A stretch of 64,000 nt of DNA. It comes from Abditibacterium sp. Its GTDB lineage: Bacteria > Armatimonadota > Abditibacteriia > Abditibacteriales > Abditibacteriaceae. The stretch spans positions 62,001 through 126,000 of the forward strand of contig JAUJNG010000012.1 in NCBI GenBank assembly GCA_030448265.1, written 5' to 3'. Shown here piece by piece: positions 19,146-27,570 of this stretch; position 1 is the stretch's first letter, and each line of letters begins with the position of its first letter. Under the pieces are notes generated by a model. The model had not been told where the DNA came from. It ran no database searches and saw only the letters and a list, made by a program, of their open reading frames with translations. The position numbers and the translations under genes were made by a program.

Positions 19146-19178
19146 GCGCGGCCCCGTGTCTTCGACATGGGGCCGCGT
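19146..19178 (+). terminator. Conserved GC hairpin, pilin cassette 2
   Basis: This is the same GCGCGGCCCC...GGGGCCGCG stem with loop GTGTCTTCGACAT as at 17817. It follows the orphan pilin tail by 12 bases. Confidence 0.6.
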
Positions 19179-19329
19179 TGTTGTATCGAAGAGCCTGGTT
19201 GTGCCCGCTCGTTGGCGGACGAACTTCTAATTCGCGATGCCACTTCATAGACGGCAACACTTCTGAATAAAGAACCCCAAAGCGTCACTTCTTCCATTTT
19301 ATCTTCCATTTTTCGCCTAATCTTCCCTG

Positions 19330-19400
19330 CGTGCTATTAACCTTACTTCAGTTAAGTTTGAGGATGCACGTTTTGGGGCATAATTAATGGTAACCGCTTT
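19330..19400 (+). promoter_or_regulatory. Conserved pilin-cassette upstream block, copy 3
   Basis: The block reads CGTGCTATTAACCTTAC, CAGTTAAGTTTGAGG, GCACG, TTTTGGGGCATAATTAATGG and TAACCGCTTT. The candidate -10 is CATAAT, with TTGAGG 15 bases upstream. The preceding 60 bases (CACTTCTTCCATTTTATC) are also shared with the cassette at 34 kb. Confidence 0.55.
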
Positions 19401-19457
19401 CCAAGATCGCTTTCAACTGAGATTTTGCGGCCTCGCCCTGAGACCAGAAGGAAAACT

Positions 19458-20310
19458 ATGCAGAAATTTAAACCGTCGCAGCCTCGCCACAGTGTCGAGC
19501 ACGGCCCCCAAACCAGCCCGCAGCCAGGGCTTCACCCTCATCGAACTCTTGGTTGTTATAGCCATAATAGTAATCCTCGCCGCCATCCTCTTCCCCGTCT
19601 TTGGACGGGCGCGCGAAAACGCGCGCCGCTCCAGTTGCCAGAGCAACATGAAGAACGTGATGCTCAGCTTCGTGCAATACACCCAGGACTATGATGAGTG
19701 GTATCCCGTCAACCGCATTGTTTATTCTGGAACGCCTCCGGCGGGAGCGCCGCAGGGGTGGGCCGATTCGCTTCAGCCTTACATCAAGAGCTATCAAATT
19801 CTACAGTGCCCAAGCAACAGCATTGCCGGCCAGACGACCAACCCTGGCGCCCCCCAATACTCCGACTACACCTACAACATAGCGATGTCGCGCGCCAACG
19901 GCGGCTCGTTTGCTGGCAATCCGGCCCTTATCGCCAACGTCAGAGGAGTCAGTGAGGCGCAGTGCGATTTTCCGTCGCTCACAGTTGTCTTAGCCGAGTA
20001 TGGCCAAGCACTTTCGCCTGCTAACAACAACGCCTACGTCACCTTCAGTGGCGGCCCAAACCAGGGCTTTGCTAATCCTGGAAACGGCGTCGACCTTCGG
20101 CGGCACTTGGACGGCTCCAATTTCGCCTTCGTGGACGGCCACGTCAAATGGTTCAAAGGTCCCCCGACAGGCTCGAACGTATCACCTAAGGTTTACCGCC
20201 AGCACCATCCGTTTGCGTCGGGACTGGCGGCTTTCAACAATGTTGCAGGTTCGGGAAGCAGCCCGACGCTTCACGTTTCCGATTCAATTACTACGCAACA
20301 GAATTTTTAA
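19458..20310 (+). CDS. Pilin-like protein (H-X9-DG family), cassette 3, start region frameshifted
   Basis: By homology the start is ATG 19458 ([17 protein letters not shown]), with a GGAA-containing Shine-Dalgarno-like site as in its paralogs. That ATG is one base out of frame with the pilin motif SQGFTLIE. Shortening the CCCCC run near 19504 to four restores [14 protein letters not shown]. An uncorrected alternative would start in frame at 19387, but that lies in the conserved upstream block. The rest is intact: helix [41 protein letters not shown], and [15 protein letters not shown] near the C-terminus. Confidence 0.85.
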
Positions 20311-20334
20311 CGACAGTATCTACCAAGTAGTAAC

Positions 20335-20366
20335 GCGCGGCCCCGTGTCTTCGACATAGGGCCGCG
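20335..20366 (+). terminator. Conserved GC hairpin, pilin cassette 3
   Basis: This is the third copy of the CGCGGCCC stem with loop GTGTCTTCGACAT, 24 bases after the pilin stop. Confidence 0.6.
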
Positions 20367-20491
20367 TTGTTGCGTCGAAAGGAAGGCCTGGTTTTGCTTG
20401 CCCAATGGTGGTCCGCCTCTTGGGACCGATAGCGCTCCAACTCGCTTTCATCTGAGATTTTGCGGCCTCGCCCTGGGCCAAAAGGAAAACT

Positions 20492-20554
20492 ATGCAGAAA
20501 TCCAAACCGTTGCAGCCAGGGCTTCACCCTCATCGAACTCTTGGTTGTTATAGC
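20492..20554 (+). pseudogene. Pilin 5' remnant cut off at the IS982/palindrome junction
   Basis: A standard pilin leader (TTGCGGCCTCGCCCTGGGCC, then AAGGAAAAC) and ATG are followed by codons like MQKSKPLQ and the bases that encode [11 protein letters not shown]. The region between start and motif is shortened and out of frame. The coding sequence stops at GTTGTTATAGC, where a palindrome and then IS982 begin. The missing continuation (GCTATTATTGTTATTCTC) is found next to the other IS982 copy at 60618. Confidence 0.8.
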
Positions 20555-20723
20555 TAACCCAAGTTGCCACCTACTATAAGTGTTGTCATTGCGAGGAGGC
20601 ACGACGAGGAATCAGTGACAGTTTTCTCCGCTTTTGGGCCCAAACGAGCCGAATCTGCTACCGATTCCTCGTCGTGCCTCCTCGCAATGACAGTCTGGCT
20701 GAGAGGTAGCAACTTGGGTTAGC
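20553..20723. repeat. Long palindrome, family F copy 1, flanking IS982
   Basis: The ends are GCTAACCCAAGTTGCCACCT and GGTAGCAACTTGGGTTAGC. Inside is TGTCATTGCGAGGAGGCACG, then ACGAGGAATC, with its reverse complement. A sister element with the same order of parts lies on the other side of the IS (21731-21902). It is MITE-like and no coding capacity is seen. Confidence 0.8.
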
Positions 20724-21728
20724 TAACGCGAAGTGCAAGTTGTAAAACGCCCAAGAACATGGTGAACCAATTGGTGCCAACCGGAGGACACCATGAACTT
20801 GGACGAGATGATTATAGCGGTGTATTGCACCGTAGACGATGCCGTGAAACAGCTTTTGCCCCAACTGCCCCAAGGCCGCTTGCGCCAGAGCGGGCCACCC
20901 CGCTCCTGAGCGAGAGCGAAGTGCTCACCATTGAGGTGATGGGCTTGTTTCTGGGTCATGCACAGGACACAGCCACCTTCGACCTGTTCAGGCGCCAGCA
21001 CCATACCCTGTTTCCGGTTCTGCCGCAGGTGCATCGCACCACCTACACCCGCCAGAGCGCCAATTTGTGGCGCCTCAAGGAACAGGTGTGGCAACATCTG
21101 GTGAATCAATTGCCTCATCATGCCCATCTGCACTTTCTCGACAGCGTGCCTTTGCCGGTGTGCCGCTTTGCCCGCGCCTCCTTCTGCCGCCGCTTTAAGT
21201 GCCAAGAGGCTACAGGTCTTCAAGCCAGCTACGGCTTTGATCATGTCGCTCGCCAGACCTTCTACGGCTTCCGCTTGCACTTGCAGGTCTCCTTTCCAGG
21301 CGTTGTGCGGCGCTTGGTGATAACACCCGCTCATGTCGCCGATGTGGCCGCAACACCTGACCTGATGCAAGATGTGGAAGGCGTGGTCATTGGTGACCGC
21401 AACTACCACTCACCAGCCTTGCAAGAAGAACTTAAAACAGTGGCACCTCATGCTCGCTTACTCACCCCGCCCAAGAAGAAGACGTCCGCAGAGGACAAAA
21501 GGCGCAGCGCCCTCTTGAGCCGCTTGCGCTACCGCATCGAGACGGTCATTAGCCAGTGGTGCGGGCGCTTGCAACTCAAGGCGTGTCACGCCCGCGACAC
21601 CTGGCACCTGAGCAGCCGACTACTGCGCGCCGTCCTGTGCCACACACTTTGTATCTTCCTGGCGTATCAACACGGCTTCAAGCCTCTCCAGTTCGCCAAA
21701 CTCCTCGACTAACTTGCACATCGCGTTA
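20724..21728 (+). mobile_element. IS982-family insertion sequence, copy A
   Basis: Imperfect terminal inverted repeats are TAACGCGAAGTGCAAGTT on the left and, reversed, TAACGCGATGTGCAAGTT on the right. The length is about 1,005 bp. It is nearly identical to copy B (60619-61624), which lies in the opposite direction. No clear target-site duplication flanks this copy. Confidence 0.85.
20793..21712 (+). CDS. IS982 transposase, copy A, one-base frameshift
   Basis: This DDE transposase has Asp in HFLDSVPLPVC, Asp in VIGDRNYHSP and Glu in RYRIETVISQWCG. It starts MNLDEMIIAVYCTVDDAV but leaves frame near 20897, where this copy has CCCC and copy B has CCCCC. With the extra C the 306-residue protein of copy B is restored. 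The comparison is a direct example of the homopolymer indels seen elsewhere in the window. Confidence 0.88.
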
Positions 21729-21730
21729 GT

Positions 21731-21902
21731 TAATTCAAGTTGTCACCTGACTGTTAGCGTTTTGTCATTCCGAGGAGGAACGACGAGGAAACAGCCGCAG
21801 TTTTTACCGATTTTTGGCCGAACGAGTCCAGATTGCCACTGATTCCTCGTCGTTCCTCCTCGGAATGACAAAACGCTAACAGTCAGGTGACAACCTGGGT
21901 GA
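21731..21902. repeat. Long palindrome, family F copy 2
   Basis: The arms include AGTTGTCACCTGACTGTTAG, CGTTTTGTCATTCCGAGGAG and AACGACGAGGAA with exact reverse complement. It sits between the IS982 end and the stop codon of the GH31 gene, where it could serve as terminator for the minus-strand operon. Confidence 0.8.
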
Positions 21903-21903
21903 A

Positions 21904-24900
21904 CTATTTCGCCTCAGCGATTTCCGCCGCGAAAACTCGCACTTGAAGGGCGTCGTCGGGCACTCGCACCACGATGCGCCCACCTTCGCGCTGGAGAGGC
22001 AGGGGCAAAACATCCAAACGCCCGTCACGCCCCACGAAAGTAGCGCTGGCCACGTTCGCGCCGTAAATCAGCAGCACGCGCGGCCCATTTTTGGGCAGAG
22101 TGACGCTGAATCCGCCCGCCATCGGCGCACTCGTTGCCTCCAGCGTCGCCTCTCCTGATTGCCACTCGCGGCGCTCCACTCGCTGGGGCGGCGTCACGAC
22201 GAGTGCGGCGACGCGGCCCGCCGTCATGGAATCGCCCCATTTCAGGCTGGGAGCCATTTCGACCGGCACCAGCGCACCCTCGCGCAAAAACACCGGAATT
22301 TCATCGAGCGGCGCCCCGATTTCCCCCGTTTGAGCGCCCGCGTGAGCCGTTCCGCTCCACAAATGCACCCAGCGACCGGAAGGAAAGGTCACGCGCCGCG
22401 CTGTGCCTGGCTGGGCCATCGGCGCGACTAATAAATCGGGGCCGAAAAGATACTGGTCGTCCACGTTTTGCACACGGGATTCGTCGGGGTAGATGAGCGG
22501 CAGGGCGCGCAGCATCGGCACGCCGCTTCGATTGGCTTCGAGGGCGTAGGAATGGATCGCGGGCAGCAGATTTTCGCGCGTCCAGGCCATGCGCTTGTAA
22601 ACGCGCACCGCGTCGGGGCCGTATTCCCACGGCTCGCGCGGCGTCTGGCCGTGAGAGCGCATCAGGGGCGTAAACGCGCTCCACTGCACCCAGCGAAGGT
22701 AAGTTTCGCGGTCGGGCGCGCCGCCCGAATAACCGCCCAACTCCACGCTCCACGTCGAAAAGCCCGACGAAGTGAAGTTGAGGCCCGCCCGCAAAGCCGC
22801 GCGCATTCCCTTGAAGTTGGTCAGGTAATCGCCCGCGAAGGCCGCGACGTATTTCTGGCTCCCTGGCGCCGCCTGGCGCGCGAACAAAATGAAATCCTGC
22901 CCGCGTTTTTCGCGGAAGACTTCATGCGCGGCGCGATGGTAGTCGAGGGCGTAGGCGTTGTGGAGCCAGTCGCCGCGCGTGCCGTCGTTGGCGTGGGCGT
23001 CTTCGGGCACCCAGTCGCCGAAATCGATCATGCTGCCCGCCACGCCCAAATCGAGCCGCCGTCGCCACGATTGACGCCACAACTCCATCGCGCGCGGATG
23101 CGACCAGTCGAGATAGGGAAACTGCGAGGCCAGATGGCCTTTCACGGTGTAGATGCTTCCGTCGGGACGGCGCAAAACGGGGCGCTCGTTTTCGGGCACC
23201 TCGCGCAGCAGAGAGGCCGAAACCTGATTGCGATTCCAGGTCAAAACCCGCACGCCGAGCGGCTCCATCGCGGCGTAAAGCCGAGGATCGGACGAACTGC
23301 CGCCTTCGGCATAAAGCGCCGAATGGGGAATATCGAGATCGGCGAAGCGGAGCATCACGCCGATTTGCTCATCGACCGCGTTTTTGAGCGGCCCGCGCGC
23401 CCATCTCAGATGCCCGCCGCCAGCCCAGACCTGAAACGCCCAGCGCGGCGGCATCCAGGGCTTGCCGGTGAGGTCGGCGTAGCGCTGGAGGTTGTCGAGC
23501 GGCGCGCCAGGCCACACGAAAAGGTCGAAAACCGGCCCCAGAGCTGTGAGGCGCAGGCGGTCGGGGTTTTGCTGCCCGATGTCGGCGCGCAAACGAGTGC
23601 GCGTGTTGATGAAAACGCTCGCGCTTTGCGAACTGTGAAAAAGCGGGATGGTTTTGTAGCTTTGATTGAGCAAACCGCCGTTGAGCGAGCTCCACGACTC
23701 CTGCTGCCACAGCGTCAAAACCTCGCCGCGCAAGCCGAAACGCTGCGGCCATTCGCCAAATCCCCAGACATTTTCGCGCGGCGCCAAAGGTTGCGACCAA
23801 TCCACGGCGGCAACGCGTTCGCCCTCGAAACGAAAGCGCAAGTCGCCTTCTTGCAGGTGCCATTTTTCGCGGCCCGCGCCGTCGAAAACCGTCACGCGCC
23901 AGGGCGAGGACGCAACGGCGACGCTGCCGCCGTCAAACTTGGCGCGCACAATGCCGTTTTTCTCGCGCTGCGCGGTTAAAGGCAAATGCGAGGGCGGTTC
24001 GATGGAGCCAAGAGCGGGCGCGGCGCCGGTCTGGGCGTGCAATCGCACGCCGCCGGTCGAGGGCAGCGAGAGGCGCAGCGCAAGCGGACGCGCCCCCGCG
24101 CCGCCCTGCAAGAGCAGCGCGCGGTCTTCGATTTCAACGCGAAGCGGGCCGGAAAACGGCGTCCAGGCGTCGCCGCGCACGTTGCCAGGCGAGCCGTCGG
24201 CCCACCAGTGACGCGCGATCACGTCCAGGCCACTCAAAAAGCCATCGAGCGCGCGCCGCGCGCCTTCCTCGTCACCGGCGCGCAGCAAGCGATTGATCTG
24301 GGCACGCGCGGGGCGCGGCTCCTGGAGTGCGCGGCCAGGATTCCAGCTCACATTCGCACTGTCGAAATAAAAACCTTCCAGCAACAGCGCGTTGATGAAA
24401 CGATTCGCCAAATCGACGCGCGCGGCGAAGTTCTGCGCGGTGGTGGGTGCTGCGGCGAGCGATTGCTGCAACTCCCACAACTGAAGCCGCTCGGCGCGCG
24501 TTGGCGGCGACAAAACGGCGGGGCGATTCCAAAACCGGATGCCCGAAGGCAAAGTCGCCAGTCCCGCACCCGCCGAGGTGACGCCGCGCGCGCCGCCGAA
24601 ATGCGCTTCCAAAAACGCATTCGGCGCGGGGTTGGGGCCAGGCGGATAAAACGTGGCGTCGAGCGCGAGGGGCGAGAGGTATTCGCCCGACTGATGCCGA
24701 AAACGCGCCACATTGAGGCCAAAAGAGTCTTCGGGCCGTCCGCCAATCACCGACCAGGGCAGCGTCAGGGCCGCCGTCCAGCCGCCCTCGAACGGCACCA
24801 CGCGCGCCGCGAATTCGGCCAATTCCGCATTGGGAGTTGGCTCGGCAACGGCGCCGCCATCATCCTGGGAGCGAAGCGGCGCGCTCTGGGCCGAGGCGCG

Positions 24901-25371
24901 CGCCGCGAAACTTCCGTCGCGTGCGACAGCGAAGCGCCAGAATTTTTCCTCCTTCCAACTGGGACGCACGAGGAGTTCCACGCGGTCGGGATGATTGAGC
25001 GCGGCGTTTGGATCGTCTCCTGAGGGCGCCGCCCACGCATAACGGCTCGGTTCGCCGCAGATGAAGGCGACGTAGAGGTTTTTCTCATCCCACGCCAGTC
25101 GCGCCTGCGTCGGCGAAAGCGGCAGGCCCGAAAGCGCCTCGCCTTCGCCGCCGACGCGGTAAAAATGGTCGAGTCGCGTTGCCTTATTCCAATCCGAAAG
25201 CGCCGCATCGAGGCGCGGCGGCTTTTGAAGCGGCGCGCCAAGACCCAGGGCGACGGCGCCCCGCTTTTCGATGTTTTGGGAAGCGGGGCGCGGGAGGGGC
25301 ACAGCCCGAGCCACTGAAGGCAACAGCGCGGCGGCTCCCAAAGTGAGAGCGAGGCGAAGGGGCAAAATCAT
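21904..25371 (-). CDS. Secreted GH31 glycosidase with N-terminal CBM9-like domain
   Basis: The protein has 1,155 residues. A signal peptide (MILPLRLALTLGAAALLPSV, then ARA) is followed by a CBM9-type domain (about 50-260; PPRLDAALSDWNKA, ARLAWDEKNLYVAFICGEPS). The GH31 barrel covers about 480-1000: WGFGEWPQRFGLRGE, the nucleophile Asp786 in MIDFGDW and the acid/base Asp848 in AFAGDYLTNF. A beta-sandwich end includes PVFLREGALVPV. GH31 enzymes are alpha-xylosidases, alpha-glucosidases and relatives; the substrate is not decided. It is the last gene of the minus-strand operon that begins with a pilin at 33.9 kb. No frameshift occurs over 3.4 kb. Confidence 0.88.
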   Translation of the reverse strand: MILPLRLALTLGAAALLPSVARAVPLPRPASQNIEKRGAVALGLGAPLQKPPRLDAALSDWNKATRLDHFYRVGGEGEALSGLPLSPTQARLAWDEKNLYVAFICGEPSRYAWAAPSGDDPNAALNHPDRVELLVRPSWKEEKFWRFAVARDGSFAARASAQSAPLRSQDDGGAVAEPTPNAELAEFAARVVPFEGGWTAALTLPWSVIGGRPEDSFGLNVARFRHQSGEYLSPLALDATFYPPGPNPAPNAFLEAHFGGARGVTSAGAGLATLPSGIRFWNRPAVLSPPTRAERLQLWELQQSLAAAPTTAQNFAARVDLANRFINALLLEGFYFDSANVSWNPGRALQEPRPARAQINRLLRAGDEEGARRALDGFLSGLDVIARHWWADGSPGNVRGDAWTPFSGPLRVEIEDRALLLQGGAGARPLALRLSLPSTGGVRLHAQTGAAPALGSIEPPSHLPLTAQREKNGIVRAKFDGGSVAVASSPWRVTVFDGAGREKWHLQEGDLRFRFEGERVAAVDWSQPLAPRENVWGFGEWPQRFGLRGEVLTLWQQESWSSLNGGLLNQSYKTIPLFHSSQSASVFINTRTRLRADIGQQNPDRLRLTALGPVFDLFVWPGAPLDNLQRYADLTGKPWMPPRWAFQVWAGGGHLRWARGPLKNAVDEQIGVMLRFADLDIPHSALYAEGGSSSDPRLYAAMEPLGVRVLTWNRNQVSASLLREVPENERPVLRRPDGSIYTVKGHLASQFPYLDWSHPRAMELWRQSWRRRLDLGVAGSMIDFGDWVPEDAHANDGTRGDWLHNAYALDYHRAAHEVFREKRGQDFILFARQAAPGSQKYVAAFAGDYLTNFKGMRAALRAGLNFTSSGFSTWSVELGGYSGGAPDRETYLRWVQWSAFTPLMRSHGQTPREPWEYGPDAVRVYKRMAWTRENLLPAIHSYALEANRSGVPMLRALPLIYPDESRVQNVDDQYLFGPDLLVAPMAQPGTARRVTFPSGRWVHLWSGTAHAGAQTGEIGAPLDEIPVFLREGALVPVEMAPSLKWGDSMTAGRVAALVVTPPQRVERREWQSGEATLEATSAPMAGGFSVTLPKNGPRVLLIYGANVASATFVGRDGRLDVLPLPLQREGGRIVVRVPDDALQVRVFAAEIAEAK

Positions 25372-25429
25372 GGTGCAAACAATGTCGCAGGGGGAGGTTT
25401 ACAATGTCGCATTTAGTTTCATCTGGTCA

Positions 25430-26599
25430 CTAACCCGAATGGTAGGAAAAGCGTTTTTCCCAGCCTTCGCGCCAAAAATCCATGTAGCCTTCGAGCGGCG
25501 GATGCGCGGCAATCACTTCCTCATTCAATTCTACGCCCAATCCTGGCTTTTCGGGCAAAGCGAAATGGCCATCGACGATTTCGGGGCGCCCGATAATCGC
25601 GTCGCGCACATGGTCTTCGACCATATCATCGAAGGTTTCCTGAATCTTAAAATTGGGCGTCGAAACCGCCAGATGCAGACTCGCCATCGTCCCGACGGGC
25701 GAACAGGCGTTGTGGGGCGCGACGGGAATGTAATGCGCTTCGGCCATCGCGGCAATTTTTTTGGTTTCGAGCAGGCCGCCGGCATGAACCACATCGGGCT
25801 GAATAATATCGACGGCGCGGTCGCGCAAAACATCGAGATAACGGTAGCGCGTGTAAAGCCGCTCGCCCGCCGCGACCGGAATGCCCAGAGGCGCGACGGC
25901 GCGGCGCACTTCGAGCAGCGCCTGGTGGTTTTCCGGCGGAACAGGCTCCTCAAACCAGCCAGGGCGATAAGGCGCGAGACGGCGGCACATTTCGATGGCG
26001 GTGTGAGTGGCGAAACGACCGTGCATCTCGATGAAAATCTCCATATCCGGCCCCACGCTTTCGCGCACGGCTTCGATAATGGCGACCGAACGCGCTTTTT
26101 CGGGTTCGTCCATCTCGTAGGAACCGGCGCCAAAAGGGTCGATTTTAAAGCCGGTGTAACCCATCGCCGCGACTTCTTTGGCGCGCGCCGCAATCGCCTG
26201 GGGCGTGCGCTCGACCTGATACCAGCCGTTGGCATAGGCGCGCACCCTGTCGCGGCATTTGCCGCCCAACAAGCGCCAGACCGGAACGCCGAGTGACTTG
26301 CCCAGAATGTCCCAGCACGCCATTTCGACGCCGCCCAGCGCGGAGCAGACGAAAAAGTCCTGGCGCCAGTATTCGTTGCGATACACCCGCTCCCACAGCG
26401 CCTCGATGTCGCGCGGATCCTGGCCCAGAAGGTAGCGCTTTTCGAGCGAAACGAGGTAGCCAAGCATGCCTTCGTCGCCCCACTGCACGGTCGCTTCGCC
26501 GATGCCGTAAAGTCCTGGTTCGTCGGTTTCGAGCTTGAGCAAAATCAAATTGCGCCAGCTGGAGCCGAGAATGTAAGTTTTCAAACCCGTGATTTTCAT
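25430..26599 (-). CDS. Enolase-superfamily sugar acid dehydratase (mandelate racemase/galactonate dehydratase-like)
   Basis: Translation from ATG 26599 (MKITGLKTYILGSSWRN) gives 389 residues; an in-frame start further upstream would run into the palindrome and is not preferred. The capping domain has GIGEATVQWGDE. The barrel shows FKIDPFG (Lys), IEMHGRF, FEEPVPPEN and AAGERLYTR (metal ligands) and PHNACSPVGT (catalytic His). The family dehydrates aldonates to 2-keto-3-deoxy acids. With the FAH-family and aldehyde dehydrogenase genes immediately upstream, a pentonate substrate in a Weimberg-type pathway is the best guess. Confidence 0.87.
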   Translation of the reverse strand: MKITGLKTYILGSSWRNLILLKLETDEPGLYGIGEATVQWGDEGMLGYLVSLEKRYLLGQDPRDIEALWERVYRNEYWRQDFFVCSALGGVEMACWDILGKSLGVPVWRLLGGKCRDRVRAYANGWYQVERTPQAIAARAKEVAAMGYTGFKIDPFGAGSYEMDEPEKARSVAIIEAVRESVGPDMEIFIEMHGRFATHTAIEMCRRLAPYRPGWFEEPVPPENHQALLEVRRAVAPLGIPVAAGERLYTRYRYLDVLRDRAVDIIQPDVVHAGGLLETKKIAAMAEAHYIPVAPHNACSPVGTMASLHLAVSTPNFKIQETFDDMVEDHVRDAIIGRPEIVDGHFALPEKPGLGVELNEEVIAAHPPLEGYMDFWREGWEKRFSYHSG

Positions 26600-26635
26600 A
26601 ATTTTTCCGTTGCAATGGTTGGAATCGGTGTGTGA

Positions 26636-26683
26636 ATATTGACCGGTTCCCTCTCCACTTGTGGGGAGGGAACCGGTCAATAT
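26636..26683. terminator. Perfect hairpin between FAH-family and dehydratase genes
   Basis: ATATTGACCGGTTCCCTCTC with the following CAC pairs fully with its reverse complement around a 2-base loop (48 bases in all). It is 12 bases after the FAH-family stop on the minus strand. It lies inside an apparent operon, so read-through or processing is possible. Confidence 0.55.
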
Positions 26684-26694
26684 CCCTTCAGCGC

Positions 26695-27543
26695 CTAAGC
26701 CACCGAGTTATTCAATTCGCCCACTCCCTCAATCGTAATCGAAACCGCATCGCCCGCGCGCAGCGAAAAATCGTCGGGCGGCACGACGCCGGTTCCGGTC
26801 ATCAAAAACGCGCCGCAGGGAAACGACAACTCCCGAAACAGCCATGCGGCGAGGTCGTGCGGCTCGCGCCGCATCTGCGAAGTCGAAGTTTGGCCCTCGA
26901 AAACCCGTTCGCCGCCGCGCGCAATCGAAACTCGAATCGCGCGCGATGGCATCTCTTCGCCCAGAAGAATCATCGGGCCGAGCGCGCAGCCGCCGTCGAA
27001 AACCTTGGCCTGGGGCAGATAAAGCGGGTTTTCGCCCTCGATGGAGCGCGACGAGACATCGTTTCCAATCGTGCAGCCGACAATCGCGCCCGAAGCCGCC
27101 AAAACGAGCGTCAATTCCGGTTCGGGCACGTCCCAACTCGAATCGCGGCGAACTCGAATTGCCTGATTTGGCCCCACGACGCGATGCGGTGTCGCTTTGA
27201 GAAACAGTTCGGGCCGCTGGGCATCGTAAACCAGATCATAAAAATCGCCGCCGCCTTCGCTTTCTTCCATGCGCGCCACTTTGGAGCGCAAATAGGTCAC
27301 GCCCGCCGCCCACACTTCCTGCTCGTCGAGCGGCGCCAAAATCTCGATTTCGCCCTCGATGGGAAACTGGCGCGCCCGATTTTCGATTTCGCGCGCCGCG
27401 CCGAGCGGATCGGGAAGCGCCAGCCACACGGCGAGGCTACCGAAGCGCGTTGGGTCGGCGCTGGTTAAATCGAAGTGCGCGCCGTCGTCGGTTTGCAGGC
27501 CGAGATGGGCGGCGTCGGGCGTGCTGAATCGGAAAAGTTTCAT
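26695..27543 (-). CDS. Fumarylacetoacetate hydrolase-family protein (likely 2-keto-3-deoxy-pentonate dehydratase type)
   Basis: The start MKLFRFSTPDAAHLGLQ at 27543 is used; 282 residues. Family marks are VWAAGVTYLRSK, PELFLKATPHRVVGP, the metal-site VPEPELTLVL and GNDVSSRSIEG. FAH-fold enzymes cleave or dehydrate 2-keto acids. In the archaeal-type pentose route (Sulfolobus KdaD) one such protein turns 2-keto-3-deoxy-pentonate into 2-ketoglutarate semialdehyde, which would suit the neighbouring dehydratase and aldehyde dehydrogenase. The exact substrate is inferred. Confidence 0.83.
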   Translation of the reverse strand: MKLFRFSTPDAAHLGLQTDDGAHFDLTSADPTRFGSLAVWLALPDPLGAAREIENRARQFPIEGEIEILAPLDEQEVWAAGVTYLRSKVARMEESEGGGDFYDLVYDAQRPELFLKATPHRVVGPNQAIRVRRDSSWDVPEPELTLVLAASGAIVGCTIGNDVSSRSIEGENPLYLPQAKVFDGGCALGPMILLGEEMPSRAIRVSIARGGERVFEGQTSTSQMRREPHDLAAWLFRELSFPCGAFLMTGTGVVPPDDFSLRAGDAVSITIEGVGELNNSVA

Positions 27544-27570
27544 GGGAATCGAAAGCATCCTATTCGCTGC

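Noticed and set aside
22468-23979. 503-codon open frame antisense to the GH31 gene
   Set aside because: High GC content leaves long stop-free antisense frames; no start signal or domain, and the GH31 frame is clearly coding.
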